From: an uncultured Johnsonella sp.
GTDB lineage: Bacteria; Bacillota; Clostridia; Lachnospirales; Lachnospiraceae
NCBI GenBank assembly: GCA_937927235.1
Contig: CALBCM010000014.1
Location: forward strand, 37,567 to 101,566
DNA: 64,000 nucleotides
Direction of reading: 5' to 3'
The stretch's first letter is position 1; every line of letters starts with the position of its first letter. The notes below the pieces were generated by a model. That model searched no databases and had not been told where the DNA came from. It saw only the letters and a program-made list of their open reading frames with translations. Below are positions 18,682 to 27,690 of the stretch, one piece after another. A program made the translations under genes and the position numbers.

Positions 18682-19871
18682 AGTTTTTCCTCTGAAGTAC
18701 AGTCAAATAATTTATAATACTCGCTTATTTTGTCCTGATTGCCATATTTGTTTTCTGAAAGATATTTAATATAGGCTTCAGAATCCGTAAGCATCCTTTC
18801 TATTCCCTCCGCTACCGCTGCGGCATTTAATTCAACTATAATTCCCTCCTTTTCATTTATCTGGTCAAATACTGTGGAATACCTGGTTACCACTATGGGC
18901 TTTGCCAAGATTTTAGCTTCATCAATTACTACCGACTTGCCCTCAAATCTGGAAGTCTGTACCACTATGTCCGACCTCTTGATAAAGGGGTAGGGATTTT
19001 CCTTAGTGCCCAGCAAAAAAAAGCTTTTCTCAAGCCCAAGGCTTTTTATCTGGTTTTCAAGTTCTTTTTTTATACTGCCTTTTCCGATAATGCACCAAAT
19101 AAAATCAATGCCGTGCTTTTTTAATATGGAGGCGGCATCAATCGCAATGTCAAAGCCCTTTTGTACATCCAGCCTGCCGATTGACAAAAGCTTTAATTTT
19201 TTAGTTTTAAATTCCTCGGGAATGAATTCCTCTGCCATAGCCTTTACCGTTTCAGAGGAAGTCAGATTTGGCAGCATATACAGCTTGCTTCTTTGGGAGG
19301 GAAAGGTCTTCCTCAGGGCTTCTACACATATATCCGATATACTCACAAGCTTATCCAGTTTTTTAAAATACCTTAAATCCATAGCATGATTATATTCCAG
19401 CTGAGAATAGTCATTATGTATCCAGCCTATTTTTATATCGGCTTTAACCTTATCTACAAGAAAATAAATAGGCTCACAATGCATATAAGCAATACCTACA
19501 TCATAAGGCTTATTCAGTTTTTTTATTATTTTTCTGTAAAACCTTTTCCACCTGTACTGGCGGCTCTTTGAAGCCCCTTCGACAGCCAGCTTTGAGGTAA
19601 GAGTATAGACTATATGTTTAAAACTTAATGCGGGGTACTTAAAGGAAAATATCTTTTTAAGTGAGGTTCTATAAAGGGTATGCAGGTCTTCACAGTCTGA
19701 AATCAGATTTACTTCGGGCGGAAGCTGCTTTAATAAAAAGCCTTCCTGCTGCAATAATATCAGATCAACCTCATACCGCTCAAAATCAAAAAGACTGAGC
19801 AGGTTGACCAGTCCCCTTTCAGCTCCGCCTCCTCTCAGACTGCTCATTACAAATAAAATTTTCTTTTTCAT
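18678..19871 (-). CDS. Family 4 glycosyltransferase
   Basis: A 397-residue GT-B enzyme. The N-terminal acceptor half starts MSSLRGGGAERGLVNLLS, the usual GGAE motif. The C-terminal donor half has SIGRLDVQKGFDIAIDA near 235, LLGTKENPYPFIKRSD near 290, and SRFEGKSVVIDEAKILAKP with the two conserved Glu. It should be a retaining transferase adding one sugar to the growing repeat unit on undecaprenyl diphosphate. It shares a four-base overlap with the next gene and lies 13 bases after the ATP-grasp gene. Confidence 0.87.
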   Translation of the reverse strand: MKKKILFVMSSLRGGGAERGLVNLLSLFDFERYEVDLILLQQEGFLLKQLPPEVNLISDCEDLHTLYRTSLKKIFSFKYPALSFKHIVYTLTSKLAVEGASKSRQYRWKRFYRKIIKKLNKPYDVGIAYMHCEPIYFLVDKVKADIKIGWIHNDYSQLEYNHAMDLRYFKKLDKLVSISDICVEALRKTFPSQRSKLYMLPNLTSSETVKAMAEEFIPEEFKTKKLKLLSIGRLDVQKGFDIAIDAASILKKHGIDFIWCIIGKGSIKKELENQIKSLGLEKSFFLLGTKENPYPFIKRSDIVVQTSRFEGKSVVIDEAKILAKPIVVTRYSTVFDQINEKEGIIVELNAAAVAEGIERMLTDSEAYIKYLSENKYGNQDKISEYYKLFDCTSEEKL

Positions 19872-19884
19872 AATTTCCTGATTT

Positions 19885-20808
19885 TTAGTTATTATATTTT
19901 TCAGGCAGCTTTATCCAGCTGCCCCATATTTTATTCCAGTAGGGCGGCTCAAAGGTTTCAAATCCGCCGTGATGAAAGAAGGTCAATTCACCAAAGTAGA
20001 GCTTTCCATTTATATCATAAAAATCCACTCTTATGTGAGGAAAGCCTTTTGACAAAAGCTTTGCGTATTCCTTCATCTGCTCAAAGGAGGGCGGACGCTT
20101 TATCAGTATTTCTGAATTATCTTTTACATTCAGTGGCAGATGTTTAAAATTTTCATCATAAAAATTATACTTTGTCGATTTATTTTTATCTGTACGGTCT
20201 TTGATACACATGACAGCCTTCGGCTCTCCGTTAAAGCAAAAGAACTTGTAATCTTTTAATTCATATCCTGATTCGTCTACCATATATTTTTCAGCAATTA
20301 TACGCCTTTTAACATTTTTATAGGGCCATTCGCGGCTTTGAATATAATAATTTCTTGCAAGGCAGGTATTGATTTTTTTCCTTGCCGCCTTTATGTCAAA
20401 TTTCGATTTATCAGTGCAGATTACAATCCCTCCGGAATCATGAGTGCATTTTAATACAAATTGATTCGGAAGCTTTTTGAAATCAATATCTTCAAAGCTT
20501 TTCCATACTCCCAGCGTTGGAATAATATATTCACTGCCTATAATCGAAGCCACGTATTTTTTTACTGTATACTTATCTACGAGCTTGACATATTCAGGTT
20601 TGCGGTCATAAAGCTTCAGCCACTGAAGCTTTTCACTGTAAGTCACCGGATTTTTCCAATCAGGCTTATATCCGAATACATTCTTATGCTGCAGCTCAAG
20701 GAACTTTCTATCAGGCATTTTATTATAAAATCCTCTTTGCGCTAAAATAATAGTCATTTTATATTTATCTGATAATATAGCCCAGATTTTTTTAAGTTGA
20801 CATTTCAT
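19885..20808 (-). CDS. TupA-like ATP-grasp protein of the polysaccharide operon
   Basis: A 307-residue protein matching the TupA-like ATP-grasp family, known from teichuronopeptide and capsule clusters and thought to ligate an amino acid or peptide to a sugar carboxylate. Seen are LPNQFVLKCTHDSGGIVIC near 110, RIIAEKYMVDESG near 165, YKFFCFNGEPKAVMCI near 190, and the C-terminal FPHIRVDFYDINGKLYFGE with the metal-binding acidic residues near 270. With the uronic acid genes ugd and the epimerase in the operon, an amide on GalA or GlcA is a reasonable inference. Confidence 0.8.
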   Translation of the reverse strand: MKCQLKKIWAILSDKYKMTIILAQRGFYNKMPDRKFLELQHKNVFGYKPDWKNPVTYSEKLQWLKLYDRKPEYVKLVDKYTVKKYVASIIGSEYIIPTLGVWKSFEDIDFKKLPNQFVLKCTHDSGGIVICTDKSKFDIKAARKKINTCLARNYYIQSREWPYKNVKRRIIAEKYMVDESGYELKDYKFFCFNGEPKAVMCIKDRTDKNKSTKYNFYDENFKHLPLNVKDNSEILIKRPPSFEQMKEYAKLLSKGFPHIRVDFYDINGKLYFGELTFFHHGGFETFEPPYWNKIWGSWIKLPEKYNN

Positions 20809-20840
20809 ATAAATTTCTCCAAATTAATTAGACAGCACTT

Positions 20841-21947
20841 TTAACAAGTACGGCTGATTTTATGTATAACCTCTTTCCATCTCAGAAATACCTTATTTAT
20901 TTCAAGATATTCCACACTTTGTTCGGCTTTGGCTCCCATCCTCTTTCTTTTTATACCGTCCTGCATAAGAGCTTCCAGCCTTTCTGCCAGCTTTAAGGTA
21001 TCACCTATATTGACAAGATAACCGTTTTCACCGTTTTTTATTATTTCCGAAGGACCGCATTTACACCTTGTAGAGATGCATGCCATACCTGCATGCATAG
21101 CTTCACAAAGTACATTCGGAAAACCTTCATAAAATGAGGAAAGCACAAATATCTCAGCCCTTTTCATTTCAAAAAAAGGTGTATGCGTTACGCCGCAAAG
21201 CTTGATTTTTTCTTCCATATTCAGCCTCGTTATATAGGCTTCCAGTTCTTTTCTCATACCACCCTGACCGAAAATTCTAAGCTCCCAGTCGGAAAATTTG
21301 CAGGATACTTTCTTAAATGCTCTGATAAGGGTTTTAAAATCCTTCTGTTTTTCAAGCCTGCCTATTGAAAGTATGGTTTTGCTTTTTTTTACGGTATTTT
21401 CTAAACTGACCTCCAGCCTGCCCTGCTCATACTGTATCTGCATCTCTTTAAAATCAAGAGGATTTTCAAGGACAAATATTTTTTTATGCAGGTATTTAGG
21501 ATAGCTCTTTTTAATCTCGTGAGTCTGCACTACTACGGCATCGGCAAAGCTGTATAAAAAGCAGCTCAGCTTAAATACATATTTCGGATATTTCTTAAGC
21601 AGATTGTTTCTGTCACAAACTATTATCTTAGTTTTGGAAAACAAGCCTGCAATTATCAGCATTATATTGCACCTGCTTAAAAAAGACACAGCTACTTCAG
21701 CCTTCCCCCTTCTGAGTCGCCTTATAGTATTTATTAAATCAAGTAAAATTTCAGCTGCTTTATTTTTCTCAGTATTATTATATTTTACTAAATTGACTCT
21801 TTTATCAACTGAATAAAATTGAGGTCTTTTCTCATAAGAAATCAGACTGACTTGATAGTTTTCAGCAGCGAAGTACTTTACAAGATTAGTCATTACATGC
21901 TCAGCTCCTCCGCTTGAAAGACTGCTTATGTAAAAGTCCAGCTTCAT
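20841..21947 (-). CDS. Family 4 glycosyltransferase
   Basis: About 368 residues from the ATG at 21945-21947, which has AAGGAGG 10-11 bases upstream inside the previous gene. A GTG at 21983 would add 12 unlikely residues. The N-terminus (FYISSLSSGGAEHVMTNL) has the GGAE acceptor motif. The donor half has SIGRLEKQKDFKTLIRAF, then LSSFYEGFPNVLCEAMHAG with E-x7-E intact. The coding region overlaps the end of the preceding GT gene by 47 bases. It should add one sugar to the lipid-linked repeat unit. Confidence 0.87.
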   Translation of the reverse strand: MKLDFYISSLSSGGAEHVMTNLVKYFAAENYQVSLISYEKRPQFYSVDKRVNLVKYNNTEKNKAAEILLDLINTIRRLRRGKAEVAVSFLSRCNIMLIIAGLFSKTKIIVCDRNNLLKKYPKYVFKLSCFLYSFADAVVVQTHEIKKSYPKYLHKKIFVLENPLDFKEMQIQYEQGRLEVSLENTVKKSKTILSIGRLEKQKDFKTLIRAFKKVSCKFSDWELRIFGQGGMRKELEAYITRLNMEEKIKLCGVTHTPFFEMKRAEIFVLSSFYEGFPNVLCEAMHAGMACISTRCKCGPSEIIKNGENGYLVNIGDTLKLAERLEALMQDGIKRKRMGAKAEQSVEYLEINKVFLRWKEVIHKISRTC

Positions 21948-23091
21948 ATTCCTTAAGCACCTCCTTGTACTCAATTCTCTCACCCTTAAAAACTCTAAGC
22001 AGCTGGTTTACCACTAAATCCCAGTTATATCTTTTAAGGATGTATTCAGAGGCATTGCTTTTATAGTCGTCCACTACCGCAGGATTATCTAAAAGATATT
22101 TCAGCTTTTTATATAAATCATCTCTATCCGACTTTTTAAAGCAGAGAGCTTTGTCATTCACCACTTCAGTATTTTCAGGAATATCACTTACAAGACAGCA
22201 GCAGCCGTATGACATAGATTCAAGCAGGGTATTTGCCATACCCTCAAGATTACTTGGAAGAGTAAATATATAGGCGTTGCTGTAAAGCTCTCCTATTTCG
22301 CTGCCTGTAACATAACCTGTAAATATAATGCGCTTATCCTTTGAAGCCGCCCTTCTAAGCTTATTATAATATTCTCTGTCCGCTTCCGCTCCGCCTGCTA
22401 TTACAAGCTTTTTCGTCGTATCACATCTTTTAAAGGCACTTATGAGATAATGCAGTCCTTTTTCAGGCACTATTCTGCCGAGTGAAAGTATATATTCGTC
22501 TTGATTAAGGTTATACTTTCGTTTTATAATATCAGCCTTCAGCTTTTTAGGCTTATCAATGCCGTTTGCAGACAATATTGAATTTGCATTATATCTTTTA
22601 TCTATATAATGCTTCATATTTTTAGAAAGCACCAGACAGGCATCAGCCCTTTGAGCTGCCATCTGTTCTCCAAACTCAAGGTACCTTACTGCAAAGCCCC
22701 TCCACTTATCTCTTTGACTGTCAATGCCTCGAAGTGAAGCGATGCATTTAAGACCAAGCCGCTTGGCAAGCGGAATCATTACGCAGGAGCCCGAAGCATA
22801 ATAGCTTACTACATCATACTTCATAAATGCTGCATGTATTGTCGCCAAAAATGAATATATTGGCACGCAGGCTCTGCCATTTGTAGTAGGAATCGTAATT
22901 ATCCTTACTTTTTTATAATTTCTGATTCTTTTTTTATTATATTGTTTACCGAAAACATTGTGCCCGCCTCGGTTATACACATAGACCTTATGTCCCAGTG
23001 CCGCCATTCTGACGGCATGCTGTTCAACGCCCTTTTCAATTCCACCCTCATTTGAAGGGATTCTCTTATGGCCTATTATAGCTATTTTCAT
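21901..23091 (-). CDS. DUF1972-type GT4 glycosyltransferase (rhamnosyltransferase-like)
   Basis: The 396-residue protein opens IAIIGHKRIPSNEGGIEK and continues KVYVYNRGGHNVFG, the pattern of the DUF1972 group that includes WchF/Cps2T-type rhamnosyltransferases. The donor half carries SLGRIVPEKGLHYLISAF and LPSNLEGMANTLLESMSYG (E-x7-E). Members often add the second sugar, commonly rhamnose, to the first lipid-linked sugar. The order in the operon, directly after the precursor genes and not far from the initiating transferase, fits that. The donor identity is an inference. Confidence 0.85.
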   Translation of the reverse strand: MKIAIIGHKRIPSNEGGIEKGVEQHAVRMAALGHKVYVYNRGGHNVFGKQYNKKRIRNYKKVRIITIPTTNGRACVPIYSFLATIHAAFMKYDVVSYYASGSCVMIPLAKRLGLKCIASLRGIDSQRDKWRGFAVRYLEFGEQMAAQRADACLVLSKNMKHYIDKRYNANSILSANGIDKPKKLKADIIKRKYNLNQDEYILSLGRIVPEKGLHYLISAFKRCDTTKKLVIAGGAEADREYYNKLRRAASKDKRIIFTGYVTGSEIGELYSNAYIFTLPSNLEGMANTLLESMSYGCCCLVSDIPENTEVVNDKALCFKKSDRDDLYKKLKYLLDNPAVVDDYKSNASEYILKRYNWDLVVNQLLRVFKGERIEYKEVLKEYEAGLLHKQSFKRRS

Positions 23092-23133
23092 ATTCAGTCC
23101 AACTTTCCGAAATAAATTAAATTATAAGCTGTA

Positions 23134-24387
23134 TTAATCTCTGTTAAATATATCTCTTGTATACACTTTTTCCTTTATATCTTCAAGGCAGACATCATAT
23201 CTGTTTGCAATCACCGCAGCACATTTTTCCTTAAATTGCTTAAGGTCATTTACTATTCTGCTGCCAAAAAAGGTAGTATTATCCTTTAATGACGGCTCAT
23301 AAATTATAACTGAGGCTCCCTTTGCTTTTATTCTTTTCATAACACCCTGAATAGAGCTCTGTCTGAAATTATCACTGTTTGATTTCATTGTAAGGCGATA
23401 GATTCCTATAATTACTTCTTTTTCTTTTTTTTCTTCCCATTCACTGTTTGCTCCATAGGCTCCTGCAAGCTCCAGAACACGCTCTGATATGAAATCCTTC
23501 CTCGTCCTGTTGCTTCCGACGATTGCACTGATAAGATTTTCAGGAACCTCTGAATAATTGGCAAGAAGCTGTTTTGTGTCCTTAGGCAGGCAGTAGCCTC
23601 CATAGCCGAATGAGGGATTATTATAATAATTTCCTATACGTGGGTCCTTGCATACTCCCTCTATTATATGTCTTGTGTTTAAGCCCTTGCTTTCAGCATA
23701 GGTATCAAGCTCATTAAAATACGCAATCCGCAGCGCCAGATAAGTATTTGCAAAAAGCTTCACTGCCTCCGCTTCAGTAAATCCCATAAACAAAGTATCT
23801 ATGTCCTGCTTTATTGCGCCCTCCTTAAGCAGAGTGGCAAAGGTATTTGCAGCGGCTTTAAGCTCCACATCCGCCTCATCAGTCCCTATAATTATACGCG
23901 AAGGATAGAGATTATCATAAAGTGCCTTGCTCTCACGTAAAAATTCAGGGCTGAAAAGAATCCTGTTGTTCTTAAGGATTTTTCTGATATTTTTTGTAAA
24001 GCCGACCGGAACCGTAGATTTAATGACAATAAAGGCTTTCGGATTGATTTCTATTGCATTTTTAATGACTTCTTCAACCGCCTCCGTATCAAAGAAATTC
24101 TTTTTGGCATCATAGTTAGTAGGTGCTGCAACAACTATAAAATCCGCCTCTTTAAAAGCTTCAGCCTTATCTAAGGTTGCTTTGAGTTTAAGCTCCTTTT
24201 CTGATAAATATTTTTCTATATATTCATCCTTTAGAGGTGATTTTCTATTATTTAAGCTCTCTACCTTTTCAGGAATCACATCAAGCACCAGCACATTATG
24301 ATGCTGTGCAAGCAGCACAGCTATTGAAAGCCCTACATATCCCATTCCGGCAACTGCAATCTTTAAATTATCATTATTTTTTATCAT
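23134..24387 (-). CDS. ugd: UDP-glucose 6-dehydrogenase
   Basis: A 417-residue NAD-dependent enzyme making UDP-glucuronate from UDP-glucose in two oxidations. The Rossmann motif is AVAGMGYVGL (residues 12-20), KSTVPVGFT is near 123, and the catalytic cysteine is Cys266 in GYGGYCLPKD. Length fits the short bacterial class. The product feeds the epimerase encoded 20 bases downstream. A poly-Lys-coding stretch (EEKKEKE) near residue 320 is ordinary for this AT-rich genome. Confidence 0.93.
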   Translation of the reverse strand: MIKNNDNLKIAVAGMGYVGLSIAVLLAQHHNVLVLDVIPEKVESLNNRKSPLKDEYIEKYLSEKELKLKATLDKAEAFKEADFIVVAAPTNYDAKKNFFDTEAVEEVIKNAIEINPKAFIVIKSTVPVGFTKNIRKILKNNRILFSPEFLRESKALYDNLYPSRIIIGTDEADVELKAAANTFATLLKEGAIKQDIDTLFMGFTEAEAVKLFANTYLALRIAYFNELDTYAESKGLNTRHIIEGVCKDPRIGNYYNNPSFGYGGYCLPKDTKQLLANYSEVPENLISAIVGSNRTRKDFISERVLELAGAYGANSEWEEKKEKEVIIGIYRLTMKSNSDNFRQSSIQGVMKRIKAKGASVIIYEPSLKDNTTFFGSRIVNDLKQFKEKCAAVIANRYDVCLEDIKEKVYTRDIFNRD

Positions 24388-24406
24388 AGTTTTCCTATCC
24401 TGTCAT

Positions 24407-25486
24407 CTATCCTTTATTATTGTATTCCGCATACCACTTCGCAAACTTCCCAAGTCCGTCTCTGAGTCTGGTACTCGGCTTATATCCGAAATCTCTCTCA
24501 AGTGCGGCAGTATCCGCATAGGTTATCTCAACATCACCAGGCTGCATAGGTACCAGCTCTTCATATTCCTTAATATTACAGCCTTTTGGCAGTACCCCGG
24601 CTTTTATCAGCTCCTCACCGAGAATATCAACGAAATCAAGAAGGTTTTCAGGCTGATTATTTCCTATATTGTATAAAGCATGAGGAGCTATGGGCAGTCC
24701 GTCTTCTCCATTTTTTTTCAAGGGAGCTTTTTTTGCCACCAGTATAATCCCCTCTACTATATCATCAATATAGGTAAAATCCCTTTTACAGTTGCCGTAA
24801 TTAAATATTTTTATTTTTTCTTTATTTACAAGTTTATCTGTAAATCCGAAGTATGCCATATCCGGACGCCCTGCAGGACCGTAAACAGTAAAAAAGCGCA
24901 GACCTGTCGAGGGTATGTTATAAAGCTTGCTATAAGAATATGCCATCAGCTCATTGCTTTTTTTAGTAGCTGCATATAGACTTACCGGATTATCGACCTT
25001 ATCCTCTACACTGTAAGGCACTTTTTTATTACTTCCGTAAACTGACGAGCTTGAGGCATATACAAGATGCTCTACAGGATAGTGGCGGCAGGCTTCTAAA
25101 ATATTAAAAAAACCTGTGATATTTGATTCAATATATGCTTCAGGGTTTATAATCGAATAACGTACTCCCGCCTGAGCCGCAAGATTTATAACCAGAGCAG
25201 GCCTATATTTATCAAAAAGTGAGTTTATCATTTCTTTATCTGCTATATTACCCTGAACAAAACTATAATTTTTTCTGTCTTTAATTTTGGAAAGTCTATA
25301 CTGCTTAAGGCTGACATCATAATAATTATTTATATTGTCTATTCCTATCAGTTTTACCTTATCAGTATTATTAAGAATTGTTTCTGCAAGTGAGGCACCT
25401 ATAAAGCCTGCGGTGCCTGTTATAAGAATTGTTTTATTTTCTAATTCAATTTCCAGCTTATTTTTAGCTGCTTCATTTTGAACCAT
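24407..25486 (-). CDS. UDP-glucuronate 4-epimerase (UDP-GalA synthesis)
   Basis: A 359-residue extended short-chain dehydrogenase. Seen are the NAD-binding TGTAGFIGASLAETIL near residue 20, LAAQAGVRYS near 98, SSSSVYGSNKKVPYS near 130 and the catalytic YAATKKSNE near 152. The segments GVRYSIINP and the LRFFTVYGPAGRPDMA block match the UDP-glucuronate 4-epimerase group (CapI/LpsL/GAE) rather than GalE. It converts UDP-GlcA from Ugd to UDP-GalA. The first codon follows the sugar transferase gene by five bases. A dTDP-glucose dehydratase is less likely, given the sequence around the active site. Confidence 0.88.
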   Translation of the reverse strand: MVQNEAAKNKLEIELENKTILITGTAGFIGASLAETILNNTDKVKLIGIDNINNYYDVSLKQYRLSKIKDRKNYSFVQGNIADKEMINSLFDKYRPALVINLAAQAGVRYSIINPEAYIESNITGFFNILEACRHYPVEHLVYASSSSVYGSNKKVPYSVEDKVDNPVSLYAATKKSNELMAYSYSKLYNIPSTGLRFFTVYGPAGRPDMAYFGFTDKLVNKEKIKIFNYGNCKRDFTYIDDIVEGIILVAKKAPLKKNGEDGLPIAPHALYNIGNNQPENLLDFVDILGEELIKAGVLPKGCNIKEYEELVPMQPGDVEITYADTAALERDFGYKPSTRLRDGLGKFAKWYAEYNNKG

Positions 25487-25491
25487 TATGC

Positions 25492-26913
25492 TTACATAGC
25501 CCCCTTTCCAAGTATAACCACCTTAAAGGTTTCAAAGATTATCTGTAAGTCGAGTCCTATACTCCAGTTCTTGATATATTCATTATCAAGCTTAACCACA
25601 TCTTCAAAATTAAGTATGCTGCTTCTGCCCTTCACCTGCCACATTCCTGTAATGCCGGGCTTCACAGCAAGCCTGCTCTTATGTGCAAGCTCATATTTTT
25701 CATATTCATCCACAGTAGGAGGGCGCGTGCCTACAAGACTCATGTCACCCTTTAATACATTTATAAACTGAGGAATTTCATCTATTGAAAATTTACGCAT
25801 AATATGTCCAAAGGGAAATATTCTGGGGTCATTTTCAATCTTAAACATCATTCCGTCCTTGATACGATTTCTTTCCATAAGCTCTTTCTTTCTCTCCTCT
25901 GCATCAAGGTACATGGTTCTGAACTTATAGATTTTAAATTTCCTGCCACTTTTTCCTATCCTTATCTGTGAAAAGAATATAGGACCCGGACTTTGCAGCA
26001 TTACAATAGGAGCTATTAGAAAAATAAATACAACCATAGCCGCTATTCCAAAAAGTGAAATTATTATATCAAACAGCCTTTTTATAAGTATATCTTTCAT
26101 TGAAACCATATTTATGCTGCTTGTAATAACAGTATATCCTCCAAATCCTTCCACAATATTTTTAGAAGCCGGGATTTGACATCTGCTCAAATCAGTATGT
26201 ACTGTGATTCCCGCTTCCAACAATTTTGCAATCATACATTTATCAAGAATTTCATTATTGTCAAAACTGATAAATACTTCATCTACAACATGGCATTTTA
26301 CATATTCATAGAGGTCATCTAAGGTTGTGACTACAGGAATATCCTCTATGTATTTATTTGAGGCCTCCTGATTAGTAAACACTATACCCGATAAATAAAA
26401 ATCTCTATAGTGCTGCTCCTTAAAGCTTTGGACAATTTGCCTCGCTCTCCTTCTTGAAGTGACTAGAAGAACTGACCTGGCAACCCGCTCTTTTTTTCTT
26501 CCTCTGCTGTACTTTAAATAGCCTTTCCAAATGATTCTTACTAAAAAGCCCAGTACTGTGCCGATAACCCACGTCATAAGCATAACCTCACGCGAATAGG
26601 TATCACTTTTCTTCGTGAGAAACATATATACGACTATTGCTGCCATTATGATACTTGTACGCTTTACACATTCTTCAAATTCTTTGTAAGGGCTTCTTTT
26701 AAGTATCTTCCTATATCCCTTGCCCATTATGGCAAGACACAGGTCTGTAAGTACAAGTATAGCAGCGATTGAATTGTAATCACTATTTCCATACGGAAGG
26801 CTATATTTGTGTCTTATCATATATGCAATAATAAAAGATATTTGCAAAAATATAATATCAATTAATATTATATCCCAATGCTTATATAAACCCTGTCTTT
26901 GCCTCTTATACAT
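25492..26913 (-). CDS. Initiating sugar phosphate transferase (polyprenyl glycosylphosphotransferase)
   Basis: About 473 residues. Four to five N-terminal membrane segments and a Rossmann-like middle lead to a fifth membrane segment and the bacterial sugar transferase domain (about 280-473). That domain contains KRLFDIIISLFG, SPGPIFFSQIRIG, KIYKFRTMYLDAEE and SLVGTRPPT, ending in a PGITGMWQVKGRS motif. It attaches the first sugar phosphate to undecaprenyl phosphate. I prefer the ATG at 26911-26913, which has GGGGGGG in front; an ATG at 26928 lies at the head of that G-run and has only a weak site of its own. Confidence 0.9.
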   Translation of the reverse strand: MYKRQRQGLYKHWDIILIDIIFLQISFIIAYMIRHKYSLPYGNSDYNSIAAILVLTDLCLAIMGKGYRKILKRSPYKEFEECVKRTSIIMAAIVVYMFLTKKSDTYSREVMLMTWVIGTVLGFLVRIIWKGYLKYSRGRKKERVARSVLLVTSRRRARQIVQSFKEQHYRDFYLSGIVFTNQEASNKYIEDIPVVTTLDDLYEYVKCHVVDEVFISFDNNEILDKCMIAKLLEAGITVHTDLSRCQIPASKNIVEGFGGYTVITSSINMVSMKDILIKRLFDIIISLFGIAAMVVFIFLIAPIVMLQSPGPIFFSQIRIGKSGRKFKIYKFRTMYLDAEERKKELMERNRIKDGMMFKIENDPRIFPFGHIMRKFSIDEIPQFINVLKGDMSLVGTRPPTVDEYEKYELAHKSRLAVKPGITGMWQVKGRSSILNFEDVVKLDNEYIKNWSIGLDLQIIFETFKVVILGKGAM

Positions 26914-27000
26914 AATTTTCCCCCCCATCTTATCTTAACAACTTGTGGCAGGCTGAAAAATACTCCTATCAAACTCATTTATCACTCCAAATAACTGTGC

Positions 27001-27690
27001 TTACTTCTTCTCTATGTAGTATTTGGTGTAATATCCCCTTCGATATATACTAGCCTTATTTAATACCACCCCAAGTATACGGCATTTGCTTTTTTCAAGC
27101 TGAAGCTTTATTTTCTGAGCAATTCTATAGCTTACCTTTCCACTTTTAATTACTAAAGCAACACCGTCACAGAACTTCGCTATAACGGCACTGTCTATTA
27201 CATCCATCATAGAAGGCGTATCAATAATTATATAATCATATTCATTTTCTGCCCATTCTATAAGCATGGAAAAACGTTTTTCTTCAAGTAATTCGGTAGA
27301 ATCGGCGGCAGCAGCTCCTGCAAGCACCATACTGAAATTTTTTATATTCGTCGGATATATTATCTCTTCAAGCTCATACAGATTGCTTAAATACTGACTG
27401 AGTCCATGTATTTCTATGTCTATCTGGTGTCTCGTAATCAGTACAGATTTCCGTATATCCGCATCAATGAATAAAACCTTTTTTCCTATTTCTGATAAAG
27501 ACCTTGCAAGTGCAAAGCCGGTTGTAGTCTTGCCCTCATTAGGCACTGAGCTTGTAATCATTATTGTACGTATATTGTCACCACAAAGCTGGATATTTGT
27601 TCTTAAAGTCCTTACTGCCTCGTCATAAAAATAGTCTTCAGCTTTAGGTAAATATAGATTTACTACAGGCTGCGGAAATTTATAAGACAT
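27001..27690 (-). CDS. Bacterial tyrosine kinase of polysaccharide synthesis (CpsD/CapB type)
   Basis: A 229-residue BY-kinase. Walker A is SSVPNEGKTT (about 47-56), Walker A' is VLFIDADIRKS near 75, and Walker B is YDYIIIDTPS near 150. The C-terminal tail carries a tyrosine cluster (Tyr216, 220, 221, 224, 225) for autophosphorylation. As in other Firmicutes the transmembrane activator is a separate protein, Wzz, encoded just upstream; the ATG overlaps its stop (TAATG). It controls chain length and export. No CpsB-type phosphatase gene is found in this window. Confidence 0.93.
   Translation of the reverse strand: MSYKFPQPVVNLYLPKAEDYFYDEAVRTLRTNIQLCGDNIRTIMITSSVPNEGKTTTGFALARSLSEIGKKVLFIDADIRKSVLITRHQIDIEIHGLSQYLSNLYELEEIIYPTNIKNFSMVLAGAAAADSTELLEEKRFSMLIEWAENEYDYIIIDTPSMMDVIDSAVIAKFCDGVALVIKSGKVSYRIAQKIKLQLEKSKCRILGVVLNKASIYRRGYYTKYYIEKK

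Noticed and set aside
23412..23603. Minus-strand 63-codon frame inside ugd
   Set aside because: Ends in a poly-lysine run and lies within the confident ugd frame. It has no supporting start signals.
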